Assembly (NCBI GenBank): GCA_002221725.1
Contig: NJFT01000339.1
Location: 1-31,410 of the forward strand
Origin: Scedosporium boydii
Taxonomy: Eukaryota; Ascomycota; Sordariomycetes; Microascales; Microascaceae
Length of the DNA: 31,410 nucleotides
Reading direction: 5' to 3'
The notes beneath the pieces are model-generated. The model made no database searches and was not told the DNA's origin. It worked only from the letters and a program-made list of their open reading frames with translations. The translations under genes and the position numbers were made by a program. Below are positions 9,379-20,417 of the stretch, in pieces; position 1 is the first letter of the stretch; each line of letters opens with the position of its first letter.

Positions 9379-10479
9379 ATGGACTTCGACTCCCTCCTCT
9401 CCAAAGAAATCTCCAAAAACAAACCCGACCAATCCCGCAAATTCGTCCGCCGCGCCGACCTCGAAGCCTCCCGCCGCGCAGCCTACGAAGCCTCCCAGCG
9501 CGCGCTCGAAGAAAAGCGCGAAGCCCGCGCCGCCGAAAAACGCAAGGCAGAAGAGGACGAGGCGGCTGAGAATCGCGCGCGGGAGGAGAAGCGGCGACGG
9601 TTAGCCGAGGAATCTAGGAAACGACGCGAAGAGGAGGAGAGGGAAGAGGAGAGGAAGAGGAGGAAGAGGCTTGGTTTACCAGAGCTGGTGGAGGAGGAGA
9701 AGGGAGAGGATGAAGAAGTCGGGGAGGACGAGGAGGATATCTCCGAGGAGGAGCTGGTCGAAAAGCTGAGGGGCATTGGAGCACCGGCCGTTTTGTTCGG
9801 GGAGAGCCATTTGGAGAGGTTGAGGAGGTATAGGAGGCTTACGATGGTGGTTACGGCGGGGCCGATCCCGACTACGTTGAGGCTTGTGGAGGAGAAGGAT
9901 ATGAAGGTGGATGGGACGGTGCCGAAGGACAAGGAGGGGAGGAAGTATTTGTTTAGGCAGCTGGCGTCGTATTTCACGCTTGTGCTGTCGGAGTATGAGA
10001 AGGCGATGGAGAAGGAGAGGAGGGATACATTGACGAGCAAGACGGCGTACAATGCCATGGTGCAGACGCGGGAGAACATGAAGCCGGTGAGTTAACGTTC
10101 TAACGCTCCACTTCTCTCTCTCCCCAAACCCCAGTACTAATACCAATCCCTACAGCTCTTCAAAAAGTTCGAAAAAGGCGAACTCGAAGACTCCATTCTC
10201 GAACCCGTCGTCGAAATCGTCAAGGCGGCGCAGGAACGGCGCTACGTCGACGCCAACGACGGCTACCTCCGGCTCAGCATCGGCAAGGCGGCGTGGCCCA
10301 TCGGCGTGACCATGGTGGGTATCCACGAGCGAAGCGCGCGCGAGAAGCTGCACACGGGCGAGAGGGGCCATGTCATGGGCGACGAGGTGACGCGCAAGTT
10401 TCTGCAGAGCATCAAGAGGTGTCTTACGTTTGCGCAGGTGAGGTGGCCGCCGGAGGATATTACGCAGCTCATGGGATAG
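9379..10479 (+). CDS. PRP18: Pre-mRNA-splicing factor Prp18
   Basis: Two exons, 9379-10086 and 10156-10479 (343 aa). The 69-nt intron has donor GTGAGT and acceptor TACAG, phase 0. The N-terminus (MDFDSLLSKEISK) is followed by a very long charged helix rich in Arg, Glu and Ala (about 25-110), then acidic EEEKGEDEEVGEDEED. The PRP4-like splicing-factor motif DISEEELVEKLRGIGAPAVLFGE lies at about 119-141. The C-terminal Prp18 domain begins near 190, contains RKYLFRQLASYF, and holds the highly conserved loop WPIGVTMVGIHERSAREKL and the ending CLTFAQVRWPP. Prp18 acts at the second catalytic step of splicing with Slu7 and U5 snRNP in the nucleus. The minus strand shows a long Ser-rich open frame opposite exon 1, which is only the shadow of the Glu/Arg-rich codons. 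Confidence 0.95.
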
Positions 10480-10642
10480 AGGTCGGTCCGGGGGATGGGT
10501 TCGTGAGGAGAGTTCATGGATGTATTAAGTGTGTAAGATGTGAGAGGGTTCTAGAGTCTAACGATAACAGCAATGATACCAGTTTTTTATCACTTCCCTT
10601 TCCCCTTACTCCCAATTCCAACGTCCTTCTCTTCGATTTAAC

Positions 10643-11520
10643 CTATATAGCAACAAACTTGCCACCATCAAGCTCCTTAATCTTCTCCACCGCCCTCAGA
10701 TACCCCGGCTCAGCCTCCAATTTATCCAAATACGCCCAAACACGAGGAAACGCCTTCTCCAAACTCCCACCCTCCCACTTCCCAATATGAGCAAACCTCC
10801 TCCTCGCAGCAATCAAAGGGAAACTCATAAGAATATCCGCAGCCGTCAACTCCCCCCCACACAAATACCCGCCCCCACCTGGCGCCGTCCTCAGCAACTC
10901 ATCCAAAAACTCAAAATTCCTCTTCGCGTTAGGGAAGACGAAAGCATTCTGCACCTTATTAGCCACGAAGCCCGAAACGGGCCTCACGAGAAAAGGCACA
11001 CGGGGCGACCCCAGGATGCCGAGGATGAGGGAGACGAGCACGGTCATCATGAGGGTGCCCTCTGCGTAGTGGAGGAGGTAGGCGAAGCGCAGGTAGGACT
11101 CTGTCTCGCCGGCGACTTGGCCCTCTTTGCCCGGTTGCCATTTTGGGGGCACGAGGGAGGGGTTCTGGGTGGGTGCGAAGTGGTCGCAGAGGTATTGGGT
11201 GATGTGGCCCGATTCGGCGAGGACGAGGGGCTCGGAGGCGGTGGTGGTGGAGATGGTTAGGACGGGGGATTTGCCGAGGGGGTGGACTTTTTGGAGGGAG
11301 ATGGGGGCGAGCATATTTTCGCGGTGGTAGACTTCGATGGTGTAGGGGAGTTTGAGCTCTTCGAGGAGCCAGACTATGCGCTGGGCGCGGGATTCGTTGA
11401 GCCTGTGTGGGAGAGATGTAGTGTTAGTTGTGGGCGAGACGGTTCAGCTGTGGGATTGAGGAGCGGGAGGGGGGAGGGACTGAACCAGTGAAGCTTGATC
11501 TCAGGGAACTCTGTCGCCAT
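10643..11520 (-). CDS. Glutathione S-transferase, Gtt1 type
   Basis: Two exons, 11520-11486 and 11402-10643 (795 nt, 264 aa). The intron (11485-11403) begins GTTCAG, a weak but usable donor, and ends CACACAG; the joined frame reads MATEFPEIKLHWLNESRAQRIVWLLEELKLPYTI. The N-terminal thioredoxin fold includes HPLGKSPVL (the cis-Pro loop) and the glutathione-binding pair ES in LAESGHITQYL. The C-terminal all-helical domain has a hydrophobic insert (TLMMTVLVSLILGILG) and GGGYLCGGELTAADILMSFPL, which fit yeast Gtt1-like enzymes, often linked to the ER membrane. It conjugates or reduces electrophiles and peroxides with glutathione. The 3' end lies only 163 bp from the convergent PRP18 stop. Confidence 0.93.
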
Positions 11521-13417
11521 TTTGTCGATGTTGGTGGGGGTAGTTGGGATGGTGAAGCTCAGGTAGCAGTTTCTTGGTATTAGAGTAGAATGAATAGATT
11601 CTGGGTGATGTGAGAATTACGTAGGGGGATTAAAGACCAAAGGATGAAGAGTTTGGACAGAGAAAGCGCAGACAGTCAAGCCTCTTATATATTTGCGTCC
11701 ATCCACCTGTTTCTTATGGTGTTTCTTGATCCTCCCGACGATGAAACCCCAAATCGGGAACCGACTGAAACGACATGGCAAAGTCCCAGTGTGTCAACCA
11801 GCCAGCGCACGTCACCATTCCGTCCTGACCTATGACATCAATTAAATGCCTTGTCGATGTTTCCGCAGTTTCCGGATTCGTTGGGTGTACCTCGATCTTT
11901 TTCTTCCCAAGTTATTTGCCCACGAATCCATCGCTGCGACTCTGCGCTGCCGTTTAGAGGAAGTTGAACCGTGGAAAGCCGTACTCATGCAGATCCCCCG
12001 ACCAGCAACGAGCCCTGTAAATGTAGCTTGTAAGACCTAGGAACCCATCAACAATAGCAAAGGTCCAAGCCGTCGATGTTATTCCAAATCCATCATTGAT
12101 CAATCGCTTACGCCATTCCAGCTCCGTCCCAGCCCGCTCGACCCCCGGCGTCATTCGGAACTACCAATATCATTGCTCGGTCGGCGCATTTATTCCTTCC
12201 GTACCCGACACGCACACCCTGCTGACCTCGGCAGGGTAATGGCGAATGTTAGGCTCTTATCAATTTGTCCCTCCAAACTTCAGCCACGGAGTCCCCCTCT
12301 AACGCTGCCTGTCCTGCGTCTCGGTACTGTGTGCTGTTTAATAATCGAACCGAAAGATGACGATGTCGTAGAGCAGGTTCGCCGTCCCAGGTTCAGCTCG
12401 ATGCCCAGCCTAGCCTAGTATGGAACACCCAGTCGAGTGCGAGCGCAAGTGCGAATGCGAGTGCGAATGCTGGTTGGCAATTTTCAGGACGCTCTGCTCG
12501 CATATCCGTGTAAGAAATAGATCAAGTGAAAATAGCTTCAAGAAATACCCTGTCAGTCCAGGACAAGAACCCCTCCAGGGTCCAGACATTGATTGATCCC
12601 CCGCGCTCACCCTCCCCTCATCATGATAAACGCCCTGTCGTATCCAAATCCAAAATCCCATTAATGCTTATGCTCTGACCATCCAACACATAAGACTGCA
12701 TACAGAGCTAATCCGTTAAAAAGAATAATACAATGTTGAGAAGAAAAAAAAAATTAGGAAAAAGACCCGATAAAAAATACACGCCTGTTTATACCATGCT
12801 ACCAGCTCTATATTTCCGGGTTCCCTTGGCCAAGTTCAAGTGTGTCCATCTTGTTTCTGTCTGCGCCATGCATTCCTTCCCTTTTTAAGTCCCCTTCATT
12901 GCCGGCCGTCAAATGCAAGTTGGAACTGGCTTATCCTCCTCTTTCTCCTTACAGGCCTGTCCAAGGCAACATGCAATCAAAAAAAACACAAAACGTCAAG
13001 AGTTGAGACGCGCTCCATGATAGGCGAGTGGGAAACACACAAAACAACTTGGCCCGAGAACATGTGGCCCAAGAGCAAGACGGGACTGGACGTCCGCTCG
13101 AGGGCCGGATGTTATGTTCCGTTCCTTCCAACAAGTTGATAAACTCCCGACTCCTCCAATGCGAATGGTAAACGAACAGGGCATGAAAAATCCAAAATAA
13201 AGAAACAAGTCAGCGGAATGCTATCTATCGCGAGTTGCATGGATGCAAATCCAAAGTAATCTTGGTTTCGGTCGGTAACAGAAAACGCCTTCTCGCCTTG
13301 AATAGGGGAACCAAACAATCGCGATGCGTTGCTCGGACGTATCGCCTTCGATATCCAATTTAAAGTCGATTTAGGAAGAAGAAAGAGGTAAGAAAGGAAG
13401 GGGGGAATTGGGACATA
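11521..13417. other. 1.9-kb intergenic region upstream of GST, downstream of ITC1
   Basis: No gene recognised. The left part should hold the GST promoter and leader. The right part should hold the ITC1 3' UTR (A/T-rich runs around 12715-12775 on the plus strand). Open frames of 60-100 codons on both strands show no likeness to known proteins and overlap each other. A degenerate hexamer repeat lies at 12435-12470. No RNA gene or mobile element is visible. Confidence 0.5.
12435..12470. repeat. Hexanucleotide repeat, six degenerate units
   Basis: Six consecutive hexamers of the form RARYGC (gagtgc, gagcgc, aagtgc, gaatgc, gagtgc, gaatgc). The last units make a 12-bp higher-order pattern. Non-coding as far as can be seen. 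Confidence 0.75.
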
Positions 13418-16400
13418 TCAACGACGCTGGGACTTCCTTGGTGGTCCTCCGCCAGATGACGCTCCCCTCTTGCGTGCCTGCTTCTTCGGTCGGGGTGGAG
13501 GGGGCGGGTCGATATGAAGGTGGCCTAGCTGGTCGATGGCCATCGTGTTCTCCCAACCAATACACCGATAATTGGGCAGCTCGGGGGTCTGTGTCTGTCG
13601 CGTGCGCGTCCTAGTGCTCATGCGCGTGCTCTTGCCCTCTTCCTCCGCCTCCTCTTCCTTCTTGGCCGGTGTAAGATACGCCTTCCGGTTCTCCATGCCT
13701 TGGATTATCTTGTCTTTGTAGGCGACAATTTCCTTGCGCAGCCGGAGCTCGTTGAACCCACGTGGATCCAACCAGTTTAGCAGCTCCTCCAGCTCCCCTG
13801 GCTCCGAGTAAAAGCCCCATTGGTGCGCATTGTACACGCTCGTCGTTCCTTCCTCACGCGCCTTCCGTTCCGGGATTGTCATGTTAAACTTGGCCTTGTA
13901 CTCGTTCTGAAACTCCGTCGGCAGGTCAATGTATCCCTGTCTCTCCATCTCGTCGGGACCTTGCACCCAGATACACCCATTGGCGTATCCGGCGTGCGCC
14001 GTCGAGCTATCTGGAAGACCGCCGTATGGCATTCCATTGCGTTCGAACCAATAGTACCTATTCCAAAATCGATCCTTTCCAAGAACTCGTGTGCGTGGGC
14101 AGTCGGCTTCGCGAATGTCGTTGTCGAAAACAGCGATTTCGTCCTCGCAGCTCTTGATAAATTCCTCCTTTTGCTGAATATCCTTGAGTAACCTGAGGAA
14201 CTGCTTGGACTGCTTAGGCACTTTGGCCGCCAACTCTGCCTCCTTCTTTTTCTCAATCTCTGCTAGTCGGCGCTTCTCCCTCTCAGCTGCTCTATCGCGC
14301 GCTCGTCGAAGCCCGCGGCGAGATGTCGCGTCATCTCCCGAGTCTTCTGTTGCGTGTGTTTCGGCCGGAGATGACGGCGCATCCGTCACCTTGGCATCCT
14401 CCGTACTCTTGTCTAGCTCGGGAGGCGGTGATGGGGGCATATTGTCCGGCAGTAGAATCTTACGCTGTTCATTGAGACCCTTAAGTTCCTCAAGCCTGCA
14501 CACACCGAGCGTTAGCGTCTTCAACAATACCATTTGGTTCGGCTTCCGAACCCCAGTCGAGTTTTTAAGAGACCAAATATGAACTTACGCTTGCTTTCGT
14601 TGCCTCTGCCATTCGATCTTGCCCTTACGGTAGCTGGTCATTTGCTCGCTGCAATCCTCCATATATCCCCTCACAGCCTTGGTCTCCATCGTAAGCATAC
14701 AGAGGAGCTGGATAATCTGGACTCTAAAGTTGACGTCCATAGCCGCGTATTGCTCAACCACCGTTTGTTGGCTTGGATCGATGTTTGGAGGAACGAGCTG
14801 GCCGAGTAGCTTCTCGCAGAGTTCGGTTTTTCGCTCGTTTTTCGATAGTTGGTAGAGAAGGCCCACGAGAATCATCTCCCATCCACCGTCCTTGAAGTCT
14901 CTCTTTCGCAATTGCTCGATCCAATCATAGCCCTCCAGGAGCTCCTCGGCCCTATGGGCAAGCTTCGCCACTTGGCTCAGACGCTCGGCCTCAGCAGCCT
15001 CGGCCGCTAGTCGCTCGGCTTCGAGTTTGGCAAGGCTACTCCTAGTGGCGCGTTTGGTAGGCTGGGGCTCTGGTTCGGGAGTAGGCGTAGCGTCGGCATT
15101 CTCATCATCTTCATCCTCATCGTCGGCCTCTTCAATCTCCGGTAACGTGATCTCTACCTTACCACCGTCCTGCTCCGAGCGCACAAGAACTTTGAGGATG
15201 CTGCAGTGAATTTCCTCCAGCAGCTGGGTCGGGGTTTCTTCCGAAGTCACACACAAGGCTTCGACATAATCATCAAACGTAAACGAGTCTAGGATGAAGA
15301 TTTCGCAATATACGTTGAGGGTATCCCAGGTTTCCAGAAGCTGGCCCACGGACTCCATCTTTATCTTGTCCGCGAGCGGAATGACAGCGTCGGTGGATGT
15401 AGGAGGGTCGCTGCACAAGAATCGCAGCTTCGGCCGAACAACACCAGCACGGGGGCCCACCTGCAGATCCTCGATGGGATATTTCGGCGGAGGAGGCGGA
15501 GGCGGGGTTGCTGGACGAACAACCTGGGGGACATTGCCGCGAAGACCGGTGGGGAACTTGAAGGAGCTATCCGGTGATACCATGTGTAAGAACTTGCCGC
15601 CGCTATCTTTTGTCTTTTTGACCTGGTGCTGATCCATGTCGCCCCCGGTTTGCTGAGATTTGGCCTTGTGGCTCTTCGGCTTCAACTCGGGCAGGCGCAC
15701 AGGTTCTTGGTTGGTTGATACGCCGTTGGCATCTGCGGGTTGAAGTGCCTTCTTCTGCGCCGCTAAGATCTTGCGCTCCTGCAGCTTCGTATCATACCGG
15801 AGATGGACCGGGACGCGAGTATCGATATGGTACATCGCCGCGTATTCGTGCTTGACCAACCAGGGCGCTCCATTCCATGCCTCGCGAGTAACCGTCCTCT
15901 TGATAAAGGACCGGAGGACTGCCTTCGTAAAGATCTTTCGATCCCTGCTAATGTGATGGTCGTCCACCACCGCTTCTTCGTCAGGACGATCGTCGAGACT
16001 GACAAAATAACGCGAAAAGGGGTCGCTGATCGAACCGTCCGGGTGTTGTTTGCTTCCAAACCTGGTCTTGTCTCTTACTACCCCCTGCAGCTTCTCTCCA
16101 GTATATATCTCGACCGTCACGGCTTCGCCAGGGTAGTAGTCGGCGCGGAACTCTTCGTAGATCTTGTCAACGAGCGTGTCGATACGGGAAACTGTTTGGA
16201 ACTGCACTTTGCGGAGGACCGGGCCCTTGAGCGCTTCAGGGAAGGCTTGTTCAACTTCCTTGGCGCCGGCGAGCTGCAAAACAGTTAGCGGTTCACAATC
16301 ATCGGCCAAAATGGAGGAAAATATAAAATGCGAGCCTATGCTTACTTCACTCTTGAGGGCATCGAAAAAAGTCAGGCGCGATTGGCCAGTTATCTGACAG

Positions 16401-16868
16401 ATGAACCGGGGCTAGATGGCGACGTAAGTCTCCTGGACGAGGCCGTTGCAAATGTATGTGAGGATCGCTAACCTGTTTGTAGAAATCCATTCTACACGAT
16501 GTTAGTAAGTCATTGTAGGCAAGGTCGTGGGAAATGAAGGGGCATAGCTCACCTCGATAGGTACTCCTCGTAGGTCGCGAAGATCTCGCCAGTCTGGGGA
16601 ATATACCACACCTTAACAGTAAAAAAATGCAAGGTCAGCGACTACATCCTAAGACGCGAGAGAGAGAAAAGGAAATGGACCGTGAATAATGGTTCAAACG
16701 TACCTGGGCATTCTTGTCTTTGATGTCCTGGGGCGGTGGAATAGCCACCGGTTTCCGCTTAAATAATACCTACAAAGAAAACCGAGTCAGGTCAGGCAAC
16801 GGCGATAACTGGCGACGTTGGGGGAGATTGGCTCGACGCTGGTTCGGATCCAAAAGCTGGCATACCAT
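13418..16868 (-). CDS. ITC1: Itc1, ISWI chromatin-remodelling complex subunit (WAC/DDT)
   Basis: Seven coding exons on the minus strand: 16868-16866 (only ATG), 16769-16704, 16611-16553, 16491-16473 (19 nt), 16411-16346, 16273-14589, 14495-13418; 2976 nt, 991 aa. All six introns are GT-AG and every junction keeps the frame. The start MVLFKRKPV and the WAC block (VWYIPQTGEIFATYEEYLSR, FICQITGQSRLTFFDALKSE, about 24-120) match Itc1/Acf1. A DDT domain lies near 379-425 (LLETWDTLNVYCEIFILDSF). The WHIM/D-TOX motif VLGKDRFWNRYYWFERNG is at about 770-790 and is followed by IWVQGP. Itc1 is the partner of the ISWI ATPase Isw2; the WAC and DDT parts bind DNA and ATPase. Acidic and polyproline linkers lie between domains, and the C-terminus is basic (KKQARKRGASSGG). 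Models that start at the large exon lose the whole WAC domain. Confidence 0.93.
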
Positions 16869-19800
16869 ATCGGATAATTGCCATCAATGGCGCGTCGGAC
16901 GTGGTGGTGGAAAATTGGGCTAAGGGTGAAGGGGGGAGCGGCCTTTCGCGGCGAACAGGTGGTTTCAATATCCGAGGCCGCAATCGGGGAGCATAAAGTC
17001 GGACGCGGGGCTAGACGTGTCGTGGACAGGAGAACGCGGCGTTATGGTTGAGAGGATTTAAAAATTTCTCTATGACGCGGCGCGAAGCCGTTGGTGGAGA
17101 GAGGTGAGGAGGGGAGGAAGAGTTGAGGATTTGTCGGTATGTCCAGGCGAAGCTCGGGGAAAGGTTGAAAGGGTGGGCCGCACGAGGCTCTTACAAGGTT
17201 AACGCGCAGGCGTGTAAGTCGAGGCCAAGGTATATGGCGGTAAGACGATAAAGCTATTCTAGATAGCGTGGTGGTGGACGGGGATGATTTCGAGACTGGC
17301 GTGGAGGACGTGTTCGAGGGAAGAAGTGGGAGAAAAGAAGGGATCCAAGTCGTGGAGCGTGAGAAGGGGGAAAACAATGGAGCGGGTAGGAGAGAGAAGC
17401 AGGAGGGACTCTGAGAGGAATGAAAAAATTAAGTATTAGCTGGGGGTTGTGGTTCCTCGCCAAGGTGGCATGCGAGGCAGGTCTAGTGTACCTGAAGAGA
17501 CAGTACTAGCCTCGCAAATTGATAGAGCGAGGGGGGGTACCGGATACTTTGTGATGTAATGGAGCATCGCGTCGGGTCAAAGTACCCAAAACACGTAAAT
17601 GACAATTAAGATACCCGTGACAGTGGTCGCAGAACATGCCGGCGATGGAGGCTCCATAGGCCCGGGTACATGGGACCAGCTCTCCGCCTGCAAAGCAAAG
17701 TACCAAGACAGAAGAACAGAAGAAGCCCATTTTCTATTTTGCGACGGATTTGTTCGTATGAAGACAAATATGGCTGCTGCTTACCTGGTTGGGCCAAAAA
17801 AACGATGCGAGAGAGGCAAGGGTCGAGACAATGCAGATTTTGGATTATTTAACAATTCACAGTTCAATCAAATCCAAGTCGTGTTGTTCAGCTGTGCCTG
17901 CCTTGAATTATCCACGACATCCATCCTCGCATGAATGAGGTAAGTACGAAGTGGTGGAGAGCCAGAACAGGTACTGCTTTCCAATTGATCCCTTCCTATT
18001 TACAAGTCACCCTTTCCTCGCAGGACGTGTAGCTGGCCGAAAAAGAAAGAGGTACCTGGGTCGAACAGAACAAGAACGGTTTCGCTTAGTCTTCCGTGCC
18101 GATCTATGGACCAGTCAGAGGCCAGGAAATCCCGGGCCAGGGTAGCCCAGAACGGGGGCGTCCCCTCCCTCCACCCCTGCAAGGAAGTAGAGATCAATTC
18201 CTCCCCATTTGGGGAAAGCCTTCCTCCGCCTCGAAAACCACTCCTCGACCCGCTTCAACTCTTAATCCCAGAATATGGCCTCATATCACCCATTTTCACC
18301 CACGTTTCTATACACGTTCGCTTCGTCTTGACAGCGCGATTCTGCCAGACATTGAACCGACGAATTTGGCCGTAGCTTGGGAAATTTATGCCAATTTTTG
18401 CACCTTGGCAATCCACATCGATTTCAGGGAGGCCGAGTGGCAACGATCCGCCTCCTCCGGATTCGGGCCCTTGACCAAGGGTGAGGTCCGCCTCACTTGC
18501 TCTGATTAAGCCCATTCTTTCCCGTCTGGAGAAATGCTAGGGATTGGTTTATTATTGAAGTAATTCGTCGTTTACCACTCCGTTATCTCGTATACATCAC
18601 CGGCGCAGGAGAAGATCCCAACTTAGACGCGCATCAGGCCCCGAGATCCGAAGCTCAGGACCTTTCTCGAAGCTCAATATAACATGCTCGCTGCGTTCAA
18701 AATATATTTATTTCACCCATTTTTACTTAATAATTGAGTTGGCTCTTCCGGAGGTTCCGTTTTGGTTTGTTTCCATTGTTCGGAGTGTCATCATATGTGA
18801 AAGCGCCCTGAAGTCTGATGACCAGCAAACACGCCAACCAGTCACCCGCAAAAGCAAACAAGCCTACATTACTGCTCTCCAGACTCGATTCTGTTTCCCC
18901 CTTTCCATTTTCCATAATGAGGATTTGTTTCGTCCAGTTCAGTTCTTTTCGGCATGATCTAGGATCTCCCGAACACGGCTCTAGGGGTGCTAAAGTTCCG
19001 TAATCCACTTTGCCCAGCCCGCACTGTCCACGTCCTCTTCTTTCATCCCCGAAATCACGCAGACGCACGCATGTACGAGTTTGGGAAAAAAAAGCCACCA
19101 ACATGTAATAAGCCCTAACACGACAAAGAGACTCCGAAGATTTGAGCTTTGCACGGCCCAGAATTCGGATAACCAACTATTGGGCTTGCTCCCACCAACA
19201 ATGCCCTCGGAATCGTGGGCGACTTACAAGTGAGCGCGACCTTCACGACGAAGATCCGATCGCAACATCCATGCCGGAATATGCCACTACATTTTTCTGC
19301 ATAAAAATAACCTTACGAATCGAATCTTGAACCGAGACGTTACGAGGATTGATTCCGAGATTTAACGTATCAACCCAGAACATAGGGCTCTTCCGAGTAA
19401 GAAGTATGCTCAAGGCTAGGCCGAGGGAGCATCTGAGGAGGACAGCTCAAGTGAAAGAAACCTGGGAAGAGCCCGGTACTATCTATACCATCCTATTAAT
19501 TCTAATAAACTCGAATCTAGGTGGCCCAGGAGTTGAACCCATTGTATTCGCGGACCCCGGCGAGCGGCGGATGATGTCCGGACAAGCTCCGGGCCGATAT
19601 CTTCAAGCAGCCGTAAGCACGAAAGTAACAGTCAAGAACAGACATATAAACGGAAATCGTACGCCCAAAGTGGAGCGTCGCGTTAGATATGTAGGCAAAT
19701 GTGATCTTGAAAGCATCCAGCATGCCCTGTCAACAAATCTCATCACCCTTCCGACCCGACGAGGGCAGTGTTTTAATGGGCGAGGTTCTCAGGGATGTCT

Positions 19801-20205
19801 TAGTCATCAATGTTGCCTGAGGCACCTGGGAATTTACTGACTAAGGTCATTAAAGTCTTTCAGTCCAATTGAAGTTCTCTGCTGTGCAAAAGAGGTCGGT
19901 GCTAAAAATAGCAAAATAGCCGCCGTCGCTGGTCAATGGCTAGCCTCCATTCGAGGGCGGTCTTAGAAGTGCTATGAACTGGGTAGACGGCAGGCGACAC
20001 AACATTAAAGGCTTTCAGAGTCCAAGTCTCCATTTCCCAACTACTTCAAGATAATGAAGACTTTATGCTAGGAATGGCTGCTGTCGCCGGTCGACCTTTC
20101 CTCATTCCAGAGCGAACTTGGTACCCAGGGCTGCAGCGAATTGGACAGGCATGAGGCGACACAACAACGCTCGAGAGTCAACAACGTAGAAACCCACAGC
20201 TAAGC
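16869..20205. other. 3.3-kb gene-poor region; ITC1 leader at its left end
   Basis: About 16,870-17,460 is the ITC1 5' leader and promoter (pyrimidine-rich on the minus strand, as in other fungal leaders). From about 17,460 to 19,840 I find no gene: open frames up to 163 codons on both strands show no familiar domain, no splice-consistent extension and no codon bias like the left-hand genes. From 19,848 to 20,165 lies a diverged tandem repeat (separate entry). This is where the window passes from dense housekeeping genes to gene-poor sequence. Old, unrecognisable transposon or pseudogene remains cannot be excluded. Confidence 0.5.
19848..20165. repeat. Diverged tandem duplication, unit about 155-162 bp
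   Basis: Two related units in direct orientation. The first opens CATTAAAGTCTTTCAGTCCA at 19848, the second CATTAAAGGCTTTCAGAGTCC at 20003. Inside both are GTGCTA/ATGCTA followed by a GCCGTCGCTGGTC / GCTGTCGCCGGTC block and a CCTCCATTC / CCTCATTCC block. Both end with AGGCGACACAAC (19992-20003 and 20154-20165). The units differ by many substitutions and small indels. They sit just upstream of the TATA box of the F-box pseudogene. Confidence 0.6.
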
Positions 20206-20213
20206 TATAAAAG
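20206..20213 (+). promoter_or_regulatory. TATA box (TATAAAAG) upstream of F-box pseudogene
   Basis: TATAAAAG, 205 bp before the ATG at 20418, in the right orientation for the F-box gene. It is the best TATA match found near a gene in the right half. Confidence 0.45.
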
Positions 20214-20417
20214 AAAAGCAGTGCCCTCGGACTGGAAGGGTTGACTTGAGAATTTCTCACACTTCAACCCCGTCCGGCTGATTTCTCTCGAACACGACAC
20301 ACTCCTGCGTTTTTGGCCTTGACCGAGTCGGGGACAAGAACCAAGTAAATATCATCAACGAGCCTCGCTCAGTGGGAAGAGGGTACAACTTGTGAACCTT
20401 GATCACAATCCGCCACC

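Noticed and set aside
9483..10079. 198-codon Ser-rich open frame on the minus strand
   Set aside because: It lies opposite the Glu/Arg-rich helix of Prp18; a Ser/Phe-rich frame is the automatic complement of GAG/GAA/AGG codons. Prp18 is clearly the real gene.
18096..18509. 137-codon plus-strand frame and its minus-strand partner
   Set aside because: No recognisable domain, no splice-consistent neighbours, low-complexity composition; treated as intergenic.
19349..19840. 163-codon plus-strand frame
   Set aside because: Longest frame in the gene-poor stretch, but there is no similarity I recognise and it runs to the edge of the tandem repeat region; not supported as a gene.
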